Assembly (NCBI RefSeq): GCF_017591425.1
Contig: NW_024465746.1
Location: 1,860,001 to 1,924,000, forward strand
From: Ochotona curzoniae
Lineage: Eukaryota > Chordata > Mammalia > Lagomorpha > Ochotonidae
Reading direction: 5' to 3'
Length of the DNA: 64,000 nt
Shown piece after piece: positions 27,201-41,600 of this stretch; the first letter of the stretch is position 1, and each line of letters starts with the position of its first letter. The notes under the pieces are model-generated. The model was not told the origin of the DNA, ran no database searches, and saw nothing but the letters and a program-made list of their open reading frames with translations. The translations under genes and the position numbers were made by a program.

Positions 27201-30200
27201 TCCTGGCTCCTGGATTTAGACTGGCCTAGCTTTGGCCGTTGTGACCATTTGGGAAATGGACCAGTGATGAAAACTTCTGCGTCTCTTTCTTACCCTCTCC
27301 TTGTAACTCTGCCTTTCAAGTAAATAATTAAATCTTAAAACAAACAAACAACAACAACAAAGAATAAATAGTCTTTAAGAAAAACAGAAGAAGAAGGCCC
27401 GGCGCAGTGGTGCAAGTGGTTAAGGTCCTTGCCTTGCATGCCTGGGATCCCATATGGGTGCCGGTTCTATCCCAGCAGCCCCGCTTCCCTTCCAGCTCCC
27501 TGCCTGTGGCCCGGGAAAGCAGTGGAGGACGGCCCAGAGCTTTGGGACCCTGCGCCCACGTGGGAGACCCAGAAGAGGCTCCTGGCTTCGGATAGGCATA
27601 GCATCGGCCATTGCTGCACTCAACTTGGGGAGTGAATCATTGGACGGAAGATCTTCCTCTCTGTCTCTCCTCCTCTCTGTATATCCGCCTTTCCAAAAAA
27701 AAAAAAAAACATAGTAAAAATAAATCTTTAAAAAAAAAAAACCAAATGAATGAATGAATGCATGATTTACCAGGGTTGTGGTATAGTCAGCTGAGCCATT
27801 GCCCACAGCATCAGCATTGCTATGAGCACTATTTTAGTTTGAAGCTTCTCCACTTCTGATTCTGTTCCCTCACGTTGTCCTGGGGAAGCGGCGCAGGATG
27901 GCCCAAGTGCTTGGGCCCCTGCACCGTGTGAACATGCTAACTTAGCAGTGTTATCATAGGTTTGTGGGTTTCAGGATTTTATTCCAAAGGCAGATTTTAC
28001 ACAGAGAAGGAAAGATAGAGAGAGGTCTTCCATCTGCTGGTTCACTCTCCCAATGGCTGCAGTGGTCAATGCTGGTTTCACTGGATTTTCTGTTTATCTG
28101 TTAACTGTTTCCTTAATTTCATCTCTATTGTATTTTCTCTTTGGCTTGCCTTTGGTTTAGTTTGTTCATCTTTTTCCAGTGTCTTAAGGGCCAAAGGGTA
28201 GGGTGAGTGTGTGTGTTTTAAGATTTACTGAATTTTTACTTGAAAGGTCGGTTTTACAGAGAGAGAAAGAGAGAGGAAGAAAGACGGTTTTCCACTGCTG
28301 GTTCACTCCCTAAAAACCCACAACACAAAGGCTACGTCTGACCTGACTCAAGGCTGGGAGCCAAGGGCTTCTTTCAGGTCTCCCCCAAGGGTGTAGGGTC
28401 CCAAGGACTTGAGCAGTCCTCCTCTGCTTTTCTAGGCCATAAGTAGAGAGCTGGATTGCAAGTAGAGCGCGCAGGACTGACACTGGCTGCTCTGTGGCCT
28501 GGCAGCACTGGCAGGTGCAGTTTGGCCATGCTGTCAGTCTTAGTACCAGGAGCTCTCTGTAAGGGCTGTGTTGCTTTCCTCTTGCTGCTTTCCAGATTTT
28601 CTCCTTGCCTTTGACTTTGAGCATTTTTATTCGGATATTATTGTCTGTGGATCTGTTAGTTCTCTTTGGAGGTTTTTTGAATGTCCCCAAATAGGTTTTA
28701 TTTTTCAATAAATTTGGGAAATTTTGACCAGTTATTTCTTCAAATATGACTTCTCTTTTCTCTTTCTCTATGATCCCCATCACACATTGCTTGATATTCT
28801 TACTGAACTTCTCCATTTATTTCTCCAAGGCTGTATTCATTGGTTTCCTAGTCTTTGTTCTTTGTCTTGTGTGTTCTTAATTGCTGTATCTTTAGTAGCG
28901 CAGTTTCTTTTTTCCCACCAGTTCACATCTAGTATTGAGGTGGTAAACTTCTTACATTAGTTGTATGTCTGCGCCAGGACTTTTTTTGGTAATTTCTCTT
29001 TAATGGTATGGTTCCCTGGCTGTTGCAACATTGTCCTCATAACTTTGTTTACTTTTTAAATTGTGTTTTCTTTTAGTCATGCTAACACATTTATATTGAT
29101 TAGCTGAAAGTCTTTAAGTCCAAAATCTGATTGGTCTCACAAATAATTTCTGTTGCCTGATCTTTTACCATCCAGGGAATGGATTTTTCTTTGCATGCTT
29201 TCTATTTTCTGTTGGAGAGTGAGCATTTCATTTGTGTTTTAAAAGGTTGACTTATTTATTTGAAAGGCAGAACAACAGAGTGAGAGAAAGCAAACTATAC
29301 CAAAGGCAAGTGAAAGGGAGACTACGGTAGACTAGAGATGAAGCTAATGAACTAGTTAACAGGCAGAAAAATGAACTAGTTAACAGGCAGAAAAATGGCC
29401 CCAGCAGCCAGCTCTCGGTTATGCCAAAGCCAGGAGGCAGGCTGAAGTACTTGGTCCTTCACTGTCCTAGTCACATCAGCAGGAGGCTGACCCCGAGCAG
29501 AGAGGCAGGGACAGAAACTGGCTCACTGTCGTTGCAGGTGCTGGCTTAGCCTGCTGTTAAAAGCCAGCCCTGGAATCTAGAGCTGGTGTTGTAGTCTGTA
29601 GTCGTCCTGGGATGACGGTGTCTTGGCTGGCTGGGAGGACAATTCCATGAGGGCTGCTTGGCTTCTCTCCTGCCCGAGGGGCTCAGCATGCCACACTCAA
29701 GGCAGAACCTCTGTTCCATAAGTGATAGAGAGAGTCCCTTCTCATGACCGCTCTTGCCAAGTAACTGGGGGGAGCCAAAGAAATAGCTTATAAAGCCCTG
29801 TGTCTGGGAACTGGTATGGCTTTGGACCTGGGTCTCTTACCAGTATAAGTACCTCCTGCTCCACTTTTCATCCAGCTCCCTGCAGGTGTGCGTGAGACGG
29901 CAACAGAAGAGGGCCCAAGTATTTGAGTCGCTCCTACCCATGTGGGAGACCAAACTTCTGGCTGCAGCTTGGCGCAGCCCTAACTATTTGGGCATTGAGC
30001 CAGGAAATGAAAGATTGGTTCATGTCTCGTTGTCTCTGTAATTATGCCTTTCAGATAAATAGTTTTTAAAAACCATTTTATTGGTTTGACTTTGGCATAT
30101 GGAAAGTTGATTATTAAACATACGTAAATCTATGTACACACATGCACACACAAACATGTGCATAATGTTTAAAAAAAAGTCCTTATTCATGTTTCATTCT

Positions 30201-33200
30201 TGTCCTTTTTTATTCCTAGGTTCGCCAAGCAGCATTTCAGTCTCTGGGACCCTTCATTTCTACTTTTGCTAATCCATCTAGCTCAGGCCAATATTTTAAA
30301 GAAGACAGCAAAAGTTCAGAAGATATCTCAATAGAAGATAAAAATAGGTATTATTTTAAAAGTTGATTTCCAGTTTGACTGCTTGTATACATCATTTGCA
30401 GTAGTTGGCACTAAGTGCTCTTTTTAGGACAGTGCTCATAGGTACAGAAATTGGCAAAACTTTTTTTATACAAAGTTTAAGTGTCTTCTGTTAGTTATGT
30501 AATGCATAAGGAGACATATTTCATGCACTCTTATGTGTGGCACATAGAATAGGATATGAAAGAGTCTAAAACATTTGAGTAAATTCATTTAATACATTAT
30601 CTACTTAGTGAGCTGTTTGTTGGTGTTTAGAATATCCAGGGTTAATGATGATGTTATTTAAATTCTGATTTATGAATAATGAATTTGGGGCCCGGCGCGA
30701 TGGCACAGTGGTTAAGGTCCTCTGCTAAGGTGCATCTGTTAAATCTAACAGGGTACATTTTAAAATAAATTTTAAAGATTCATGTTTGAAATAAGTTAGC
30801 CAAAATATAAGTAAAAAAAACTTTACTGTGTACATTTTATAATTGAGCATATGCTTAAGGAGGATGCAGTTCAGACGAGGACATGAGCAGTGTGCAGACA
30901 CGCATGGTAGCTTGTTTGAGGACGTGTTCTGCAACAGTCCCTGCTGGGATGCTTGCATGGCCGTGGCGGCTTGTCTGGCCCTTGTCATGACGCTAAGGGA
31001 CGTTTTCTGCTTGGTCTTGGTCCTGTGAGATTTGCTTTCTTGGTGTTTGGGTCTGGCGGTTCTTCCTTTCCTCTGCCTGGTTTTACCTTTTTGCCGTTCT
31101 CCTCCTGTCCTGCTGAATAGCCAAGCACACCTGAGGTACTGTTTTTCGTAAAGGAGGAAAAATCGCTCTGAATCTGTCCGTCTAGCCAGCCCAGGCTGTG
31201 GGGTCCTCTGAAATCAGCTGCTGATGGGGGAGAATGATCTGCTGCTAATTTTTGACGCCAGGGTACTCTTTTACTTTGTATTTAAGTGTGCTGAAGGTCG
31301 TGGCCTGACTTTAGCTTCAAATCTGGAGAATGAGAACGTAAATGTTCAGAGAATTGTAAGTGATGGAAGATGATACGCCTTCTGTAAAAGGCCAGATAGG
31401 TGTCAGTCACTCGGCTCTGCCTTGTCGTGTGAACACAGATGTCGGTGTTAGAGAATATGGATGGGGCTGTGGGCCAATACAGCCTTATCAATTAAAGATG
31501 GTTGAAGATGCTGTTGCCAAGGCCCCCTTTTGTAGCATTATTGGAAGATACATTGATTCATTAATTCCTCTCCTGTTATGATGAGATGTCTTATTAAGTT
31601 CTATTCATATATATATGTATATATATAATTTTTTTCTATATTATCAGACTTATATGGTGTGTTAAAAAGAGTTCTTCGCCAAGAAAAAAGTTGCTTTAAA
31701 TATTGTGAAAAATAAACTAGTCCTGGGTAGTGTTTCACGTCAGGGTCGCTGGTTTGATTGCTCTCCTGAAATACTACAGCGGCTTTTGTTCTCAAGCTGC
31801 CTGAAGCCTGTTCCGTGAGAGCGTTGATGCACACAGGAAGTGAGCATCTGCTGGGAGCCAGGTGGGACACCACGGGAGCCTCTCTGTGTCCTAGGATTCA
31901 GGTTTCTGAAAAGTCAGCAAGGTGCCGCTTGTATGTGTGTGTTATGTGATGCGTCACCCACATCTTGCATTGATCACAAACACCTGACCTGTTGAATCAA
32001 GTGTCTCTCTCCCTCATCCTGAAAATGTTGATGAAGACTGGTCAGTGACAAAATTGAGTGTTCAGCTTTGCGCTTTACCATCAGAGAAAGATCAGTGGGA
32101 CCTTGAGAGTGCTCCCTGTGTGTGCTGCGAGCCTGTCTGGCCCTGCTCTGCTTTCTGCTGCTGCTGGGAAGCTGCCCCGTGCACAGGTGCTGTCGCCCAG
32201 CCCAGCCTCATCACTTGCAGCAGGTGTCTCGTGGTTGTCCAGCAGGCCGGAGGTTTTGTTTTGCCCTCAGCGGCACTGGACGTGCAGCACTGAGCTTTAG
32301 TCATAGCGTGGATCTTGCATTTGCTACAGCAGAGCCCCCAGTCGACTCTGAGCTCATCTGGTGGGGCGGTCTCGATTTTTATCTTTAGTTATATGAACAT
32401 CATCACTAGCCTGGCACATTATGGATTGTTCTGAGAAAATGTGGATGTGATAAACCTAAAAATAACTTTTTTTGGTCAACGTAACATCGTGCCAAGTATG
32501 TGAAAATACAGTGGGAGACTGTTGGAATTCATCCAGAAGGATTTCACTAATGTTAAAAGTTCGTTCAGCAGAGTTTAGAAAATGGCAAGTTTGTTTTCAT
32601 CTCAGAACATAGCATTGCTGTAAACAGGTCCACACTTGTTTTCACTTTGAAATACTTGCACTTGATTCTCTGGGATGCTCATGGTGAACATGTGGGCACA
32701 AAAAGTTCAAAGTTCACTTTTGAAAACTTCTGGTCTACCCACTGATGCTGTTAGGAAATATAGTAATTCTCTCATGTACAATTTTACATCCCCTTAATTT
32801 CAAAAGCATATTTGTTATGTGCAAATCCATTTAGGAATAGGATTAGGGGTCCTGGCGCAGTAGCCTAGCAGCCAAAGTCTTCACCTAGCACGTGCCAGAA
32901 TGCCATATGGTGTTGGTTCATGTCCCAGAGGCCCTGCTTCCCATCCAGCTCCCTGCTTATGGCCCATGAAAACAGTCAAGGACTGCCCAAAGTCTTGGGA
33001 CTCTGCGCCAGCATGGGAGACCCAGAAGCAACTCCTGGCTTTTGGGTTTGGATCGGCTCAGTTGCAGGCGTTGTGGTCACTTGGGGAGTGAATCATTAGA
33101 GAGATCTTCCTCTCTGTCTCTCCTCCTCTCTGTGTATCTGCCTTTCCAATTAGAAAAAGGAATAAATCTTAAAAAAAAAAAAAAAAGAAAAAGAAGTATG

Positions 33201-36200
33201 ATTAGGGTTGGCATTTGCCCTTGTCCTAACAGGACGTCTGTACCCCGTGTGCTGGCTTCGGGTTCTTCCTCAGTTCTGGTTTCAGCTCCTGCAGGCAGCA
33301 GCGGCTCCATGGCGAGGCTGGGTTAAGTGCCTGCCTGCCGTGTTGCCTGGCCCGGCCCGCACTACGTGGGCATTGGGTGCAAGTCCATGCTTAAGAATGT
33401 CTGTGTTTTAAAGTTGGCAGTTTGAGCTTGCGTTGACTTGTACCCAGCTGCAAGAAATTGGAATGTAAAAAATGTCTGCTTTTCTCAGTCTGAAGCTGTG
33501 CAAGCAGTAATTCCTCCCAGATTTTAGTGCAGGAGTTTTTCGTGTGTCTTCTATTTTTCTCTTTAAAAACATGCTGCAAGTTTGAAGTTTTGAGAAACTA
33601 ATACACTCGTGTTTTTTAGACAACTGAGTGACCTAACTGGTGACTTTGCTTCTAGTTTCGCTGTTAAGAGTGTTAAAGTTTAATCTCTTTAAAGGCAGGT
33701 CACAGACAGTGGGAGAGGAAAAAAGAGGGAGAAGGAGAGTGCTCATCCATGCGGGGTCGGGAGCCAGAGCCAAGAAGCCAACCCAGGCTGTCCAGTGTGG
33801 AGTGCAGTGTTGTAACTGCTGGCTCAGCAAGCCCCACAGGATTTCAGACTAAACCAACATAAGCTATCTTCTCATTCCATTTTTTCTGTGTCCTTTTTGC
33901 AGTCCACTCATGATTTCCTTAATTCACGTATTAACTTGTTTTAGCACACAGGCCAATTGCACAGGTATTGTGCGCTATAGTAACACTTGCTCGTTCTTAG
34001 CTGTTTTCTGATGCCTTGTGGCTATTCTGTTAGCTAGCTCTTCCTTGAATGACATTTTTCTTCCCCTTGCCCTCTTAAATACTTACCAGTTCCTCTATTT
34101 TTAAAAGATTTAGTTTATTTATTTTTTTGTTGAAAAGGCAGATATACAGACAGGAGAATCTTCCCTTCTGATGATTCACTCCCCAAGTGGCCACAACGGC
34201 CAGAGCTGAGCTGATCCGGAGCCAGGAGCCAGGAGCTTCCTCTGGGTCTCCCATGCTGGTGCAGGGTCCCAAGGCTTTGGGCCATCCTTGACTGCTCTCC
34301 CAGGCCACAAGTAGGGAGCTGGATGGGAAGCAGGGCCCCCAGGAACAAACTGGTGCCCATATGGGATCACGACACATGTAAGGTGAGGACTTCAGCTGCT
34401 AGGCTTCTGCACCAGACCCTTACTAGTTCTTTTAAATTCAGCTCATGTCATTTCCTCCAAAGCTCACCTCCTCCCCACAGGTGTTTTGGGACACACCCCT
34501 GCGTCTGTGAGCTTTGTCTGTGTGTTCCCATCCATGTGCCTCCAGTAGTGATCTTAGCAATTTCTGCATCTCATTCAAATTGCAACTTTTAGTACTGATT
34601 CCATTTCTGGCTGCTAGTAGGTGCTCAACAAACACTAAAATGTTAGATTTAATTAAGCCCCAAAGTACAAGAGATAATAAGCTTTAGTCCTCTAGTTTAG
34701 ATAATACATGCCAATATTCAATGATGACTAGCACCATTTGTTCTTATCAATTAAGTCAAGAACTTTGTGCGAACTTTTTGGAGTAGAAATGAAAATTGTA
34801 GAAGAAACAGAATCAATCTTTTATTTATGCTTGAGCAGATTTTGATATACTCTGAGTGAATTAGCGTCTTTTCTGTTGTTAACATCCTTTTATGATGTAA
34901 GGAAGTGAACAGACTCTTACCTCGCTGCTGTCATTGGAGCGGAGTAGCAATACAATGAAGTGGTATGTGCGTTTCTGCACTATTTTTCTTTGGTTATTTA
35001 GTATTCAAATTAACGTGTAGTATAGAATCCTAGGATTCTGAAATGGTATGTTCTGTAATGTTATATATAATGTTTGTATATCTAGACTTGCAGGTAGCAG
35101 GTATTTAGCTGAATACAGAACAACTGGTGGGAAAAGAATCATTGAGTCATGCACATGAGGTTCTCAGTTTCAGTTGAAACTTGCGTGCATTATCTTTTTT
35201 CTAGTAGTTATTTTTATATTTTCATGTTCTTTCTCCCCCCAAACGAAACAATAAAAGGCTTCAAGATCCTGAGGCTGCAGAGGACGTGCTTGCCAGGCCA
35301 GAGGATGCCCTTTGCGACCTCAGAGGCAGCAGCTGCAGCGTGGCCCTGCCACACAGGGCCCAAGACTGTGCTGCTGAGGTGTGTACGGAAGCTGCAGGTG
35401 AATTCAGTGTTCCGGTGGACAGTGCTGCACTTTGTACTTTGTCCTCAGAATCTCAAGACGCAAGTAGTAGTGAGAGCAATGAGAATCTCGTTGACTGCAA
35501 ATCGGCATCACAAGCAGAGGCTGGCAGCAGTTCCCAGGAGTCGGCTGTCTTAGATCAGGAATTATACAACTCTTTCCATTTCTGGAGGACTCCTCTCCCT
35601 GAAATAGATCTGGATGTGGAGCTTGAAGAGGACACTGGGAAAAACCTCAGCTCGGAGGAATCAGAGGCAGCACCTGAGATCCCTGGGCCAGCTTCTCCAA
35701 ACATCACCGTGGCCAGCAGACGGGAGCTCGAGGAAATGATCGAGAATCTTGAGCCCCACATGGACGATCCAGATGTTAAAGGTGAGGGAGAGTCGGGTGA
35801 TGCGGATGATCCAGATGTTAAAGGTGAGGGAGACTTGGGTGATGCAGATATGGACACAGTGGTGGTTTTTACAGAAAAAACTGTAGGCTTTAACAGGTAA
35901 AAATGCTTGTTTTCCATGGAATGTGGTGTTGTAAAGGGTTGAAGTTTGTTGTTTTTCTCATTGAGAGATGCAAAGTGAGAGGGCACTGGTAACCGATTCA
36001 CTTCCTAGTCCTAGAAGCCTGGGAGCAGGCCCAGGGCTCTCCCAGGGAAAGTGGCACAAAGAGTTCCTTCACTGTTGACCTTCCCCTAGCATTTCTGCAT
36101 AAAAAGAAAGCTGGAGTTAGGAGAAAGAGATTTCCCCCAACCATTGGTTTACTCCCTAGATGGCCTCACGGTGAGGGTTGAGCCAGAACAAAGCCAGGAG

Positions 36201-38582
36201 CCAGGAGCTTCTTCCAAGGTCTCCCATGAGGCTGAGGGTGGTTTTCCACGGCCATTAGCTGGGATCAGAAGTGGACCAAGCAGGATATGAACTGGCTCAT
36301 ACTGCAGCTTAACTTGCTCTGTCACAGTGCTAGCCCCCTTATGTTGAATTTATCTCGTTTATTTGAGAGGTAAAGAGGTGGCGTTTTTTTAGTCTGATAT
36401 CTTTTCCTTGAGTTGCGTGTATTTTTACCTGATTCCTCTTAACAAAAGCCTTACTGGTTATTCCTAAAGCTCATGTCTGGAAATAAAACATTGTCTGTTA
36501 TTAGATGAATATGTGTTCCAAGTACGGCAGTAGGGAAAAAAATGAAGAGACATTTCTCATTCATTGTAGAAAAGAGTTGGAGTAGAAAAGAGTTGAAGTT
36601 AGTCGGCAGGTGCCTGGTGAAGATGTTGTTTCCTCTTCTTGGAAACTTTAACTTTCTTGGTAACTGTGTAAGCCCTCGAAAGAAATTTATAATGTCGTTT
36701 ATAGCAGGAAACAACTTTGAAAAATCCATGACTACAGCTCTTTTCGAGCTCATATCACTGAAGTTTTTCTTTTGCAGAATTACATGTAAGGAGAAGTAGG
36801 CAGCAGGTACCCGCCTTGAGGCTGTCACCTCCCCTGACGTGTTTAGGTTGGCTCTTGTGTCAATGGTACCTTGCTTTTCATTTTTTCTAAAGCACAACAA
36901 GCAAAGTACTGAGTATTTTCAGGGACTCTTTCCCTCTTACAGTGGATACCTTAAAGCTTTATTGTCGTAGCTCCACTCCTCAGTTTGAGCTCATGTCTTT
37001 TTTTTTTTCTAAGATTCACTTATTTGAAAGTAAGCATTACAGAAAGAGGCAGAGACACGGGGAGAGAATCTTCGCCTGCCGATTCACACTCTAGGAACTC
37101 ATGATAGCCAGGACTTAGCCAGGACAAAGCCAGGACAAAGCCAAGACAGAGCCAGGACAAAGCCAGGAGCCAGGAGTTTGCTCCGGGCTTCCCACATGGG
37201 TGACAAGGGCCCAGGCATTCAGGCCATCTTTTGCTGCTTCTCCCAGGCCCTTATCAGGGAGCTGGGTTGGAAGTGGATCAGCCAGGACACACACACAGCA
37301 CAGGTTGGCTGCCAACATTGCACACAGCTGGTAAGGGGCTTTACTTGCTGCCCCACAAGGCTAACCTCCCCTTCCCCATATCGTTGGCGCTTGCCCCCAC
37401 CAGTTTCTGCATTGTATGACAGCTCACAGTACAGGAAACACTGAGATTTTGTGTTATTTTTTTTGCTTATTTTTAAAATTTTATTTTATTTGGAGATTTA
37501 CAGAGAAAGAAGGAGGGAGGGAAGAAATAGATATCTCCCATCTGTTCACGCCTCAGATGACTACATTGGCTTTGTCTGAGCACCCTGACATGGTCCATCC
37601 TCTGCTGCTCCCCGGTGCATTAGCAGGGAGTTGAATGTGAAGTAGAGCAGCTGGGAATGCAGCTGCCGCTTATAAGGGATGCAGATGCAGCAGGCAGCAG
37701 CTTAATCCACAGTGCCACAATATGGCCCCTCTTATTTTTTTCTTGAAGTCTGTTTTTGATGGGAAATAGAGGTTACCAGCGGTAAGCCTGCTCTGGGAGT
37801 TGTCATGGTAGGCAACTGGGTCTCTGACATAGCAGTTTGTTCACAACTAGTAACTGAAAATAAAGTACATGGTTTAAATGGTTTATTTTTTTGTTTGCTT
37901 GCTTGTTTTGTTTTTGCACCCGAACAAATCAACTGTGTTTGTTTTTGAAGAAGATGTGTGTGGATGTATGAGTTTCAGTATATGACTTTATCTCAGATGA
38001 CATACACTGTTGAAACTAAAGTTGAGCTGTAAGTTTAGAAGCAGCAGTGGAGAAACTGGAAGACAAATGCCATTTCTAACTCGGCTCTTGGACCTGCCGC
38101 ATTTAAGCTTGCCACCAGCGTTTGTGTTTATAGCGCTGCTATGCCTGTGACATATTCAGCAGCTCTTGTCTTGTGCTGCTGTGTGCCAGGCACCGTCCCA
38201 AGCAGCAGAAGGAGAAGACACTTAAACTGTACCTGGAGTTTGTCAGTGCCAGGTTCCCCAGGGACGCGGGAGGGGAAGTGGGCAGTGTTGGCAGGGTCTG
38301 CCCATAGGCTGCAACATTCCTCCAATGCTTGATGTTACAGAAATCTTGGGACACGGTTAGTCCCTTAAGTAATGGTGCCTTGGTTTCTCTACGTTTTGGA
38401 AGGTGTTCTGAATTTTAAAGGGGTGCACCTTGGTTTTTTTGGTGCTTTATGTTTTCTAATTCTGCCGTTGTGGTCAGCCATTGTCTTCTGACTGTCAGGA
38501 GTTATCTTTGTCTTTTCAAGTCAGAACTTTAATCCACAATTGAGAATTAAGCTCTGACTAGGAAGTGTACTAAAGTTAGGTT

Positions 38583-38629
<47 letters not shown>

Positions 38630-41600
38630 TGCCTGCCTTGATCAGTACTGTGGGAGAGTCAAGGAGGACTCCCAGCTGGATGCCCAAAAGGTTATATGTC
38701 TGTCAGCCCCTTGTGTCTGCCCTGGCCAGAGCCATGGGAAGCAAGAGAAGATTTAGGATTGTCCTTGTAAGGGCAGTTTTCATCTTCCTGACTTAAATCT
38801 CACCTTGCTAAAAACAGGTGGATCACTTTGTTTTTCATCTTTTAAGTTCTTAGGGTTTTTTTCTCTTTAAAAATATGCATTCATTTGGAAGGCTGGATGC
38901 CAAAAGGGAGATTGTGGATCTATTTTCCATTCCCTGGTTCACTCCCAAAACAGATGCAGTAGCTAGGGCTGGTCCAGGCCACAGCCGAGAACTTGGAGCT
39001 ACATTGAGGTCTCCCACATGGCTGTCCAGTACTTGGGCTCTCCTCCACTGCTGCTTCCTGGGGAAGCTGGGATACTTCAGGCGTCCCAGGCTGTGTCTGA
39101 CCCCCCTGTAACAACGCCTGTCCATTTGTGGGTTTCAGACATAAAATTGACCAGTATTTTCGTAGTGACATAAGATGTCCCTACAGAGGAAGCGGTACAA
39201 AGAGTGAGAGATGTCCTTTGCCAGACTGCCTGGGGACGTTTAGGTTTTTCTTTGTGAGGTTTTCAGAAGCCTGTTCTTCGGGTTGGCCAGCTTTGTTGAG
39301 GGTTTAGCTGAGCCCCTTGAGAATATGAGCAGAGTTGTCGATGTCAGGCTTGTTCTCCCACAGCTGTATTTATAGGCTGCCGAACGGATGAGCTGCCAAA
39401 GCTCCCAAGATGTGAATTCGCAGGGCAGGCATCTGTCACAGTGGTGAAGACTGGAGATTGGTGGTGTGGTCCAATAGGTGGAGTCCCTGCTCGTGACACT
39501 GCATCTGCAGGAGTGCTGGCCGGCACCCCAGCTGTCCAGCTTCCTGCTGATATAACTGGGAAGGCAGCAGTAGATGGCCCAAGTGTTGGGATCGCACCAT
39601 CCCACTGAGAGCCTGGACGGAGTTCCTGCCCTGTACACCACCCAGCCAGGCCATTTCAGCCATTTAGGGAAGAAGCCAACAGATGACAGATGTCTCCCCT
39701 CCATCTTTGGAAGTAGAGATGTACATTGTACATTGTACATTGTATCCTCACATCTGGATATGACAGTTTCCATTTCACGGTTACTATACATCCCCTTAAA
39801 TGAAAAATCACAACACAAAATCAGCAACAGGAAGAAAAATAGAAATTTACAATGCCATGAAGTTAAATAACATGCTACTAGATATGACAGTCTCCATTAC
39901 ACAACTACTGTACATCCCCTTAAATGAAAAGCCACAAAACAAAATCAACAACAGAAAGGAAAAAGAAATTAACAATGCCATGAAATTAATAACACGCTGC
40001 TGAATGACTCTTGTGTCCCTGAAGAAATGAAAATCAAGAACCTTCTTGAAGAAAATGATGCTACTATATGATCTGTTTTGAAGAGATAAATATTTAAAAA
40101 GACCAAAATCCCTGAGATTAAGTTTCCGTTGGTCTTTGTTGGTGAGATATGTCTCCTGTAGGCAACAAATAGATGGGTTTTGGCATTTTTTTTTTTTTAA
40201 ATCCAGTTCACTAATCTGACATTTGATTGATGAGTCTAAGCCATTTACATTCAGGGTTAATATGAATGGGTGGTAATTTGGTCCTGTCATTTTTTAAAGA
40301 TTTATTTATTTATTGGAAAGTCAGATATACAGAGAGGAGGCGATACAGAGAGAAAGATCTTCCATCCGATGATTCACTCCCCAAGTGAGCACAACGGCCG
40401 ATGCTATGCCGATCTGAAGCCAGGATCCAGGAACTTCTTCTGGGTATCCCACACGGGTGCAGGGTCCCAAAGCTTTGGGACATCCTCTACTGCTTTCCCA
40501 GGCCACAAGCAGGGAGCTGGATGGGAAGTGGAGCTGCTGGGATTAGAACCAGTGCCCATATGGGATCCTGGCACATTCAAGGTGAGGACTTTAACCACTA
40601 GGCCACGCCACCGGGCCCTGGTCCTGTCATTTTAGCAATGGGTTGTTCATTGATTTAGTCTGCTGTTGTTATTTTACTGGGATTTTCTTCACATATGCCT
40701 TTTCTCTGTGGAGAACATCTTGAAGTATCATTTGTAGGGCAGGTTTGGAAGAGGCATATTCTTTTTTAACTTTACTGTGGAGGAATTTTATTTCATTTTC
40801 AAAGACAAAGGAAAGTTTTGCTGGGTACGTTATCCTGGGCCGACAATTTTTTGCTTTTAAAATCTGGAGTATGTCACTCCATTCTCTTCTTGCCTGTAGT
40901 TTCCTGTGAGAAATCTCCTGTGAGTTTAATTGGCATTCCTTTATATGTCAATTGATTTTTTTTCATGTGCACATTTAAGGATCTTTTCCTTATGTTTAAT
41001 TGAAGAGAGCTTGATGATCATGTGTCTTGGTGAAGATCACTTTTGATCAAGCCTGTTGGGAGTTCTGTGCCCCTCCTAGATCTTGTTTCCCAATTCTTTC
41101 TCTAGATTAGGGAAAATTTCCCTTATTATTTCATTAAATATATTTGTAAAACCAGTATTTCTTTCTGCATCTTCTGGGACTCGCATAACTCTTACATTTG
41201 GCCTCTTAATAGTGTCTTTCAATTCTTGAATACATTTTTTGTCCTGATCCAGCTCTGCTTCCAGCCTTTTGTTTGCTTCCCCCTCATGACAGGAAATATC
41301 TTCTGAGATTCCTTCTTCTGCCTCCTGCATTTTATTTTGGAGACTCCCCAGTGTGCTTTTAGTTTGCTCCACTGTATTCTTCATTTCTGATATATCAGCT
41401 TTCATTTGATTCACTGCTGTTATTTGCTGTGTAACATAATCCTGCTTCATGTACTTCTCATTGTTTTTCAGAAGCTATATAACAAGTATTTTTAATTCTG
41501 TATCCCCTTTTTCTCAATGTCTTCCTCAGTGAATTCTGAGGTTGTCAGAATTCTGAGGTTTTGCTCCTTTGCAGGAGAGTCTTCAGTAATATTCATTGTG

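Larger units (their letters stand above)
26944..30219 (+). other. PPP4R1 intron between E7 and E8
   Basis: Made up almost entirely of CSINE copies and an L1 ORF1 fragment. 29575-29790 shows nothing I can name. Confidence 0.9.
30348..35257 (+). other. PPP4R1 intron between E8 and E9
   Basis: 30350-30680, 30725-32845, 33200-33690, 33840-34100 and 34420-35250 carry no recognisable gene or repeat apart from an AT run at 31603. Confidence 0.9.
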
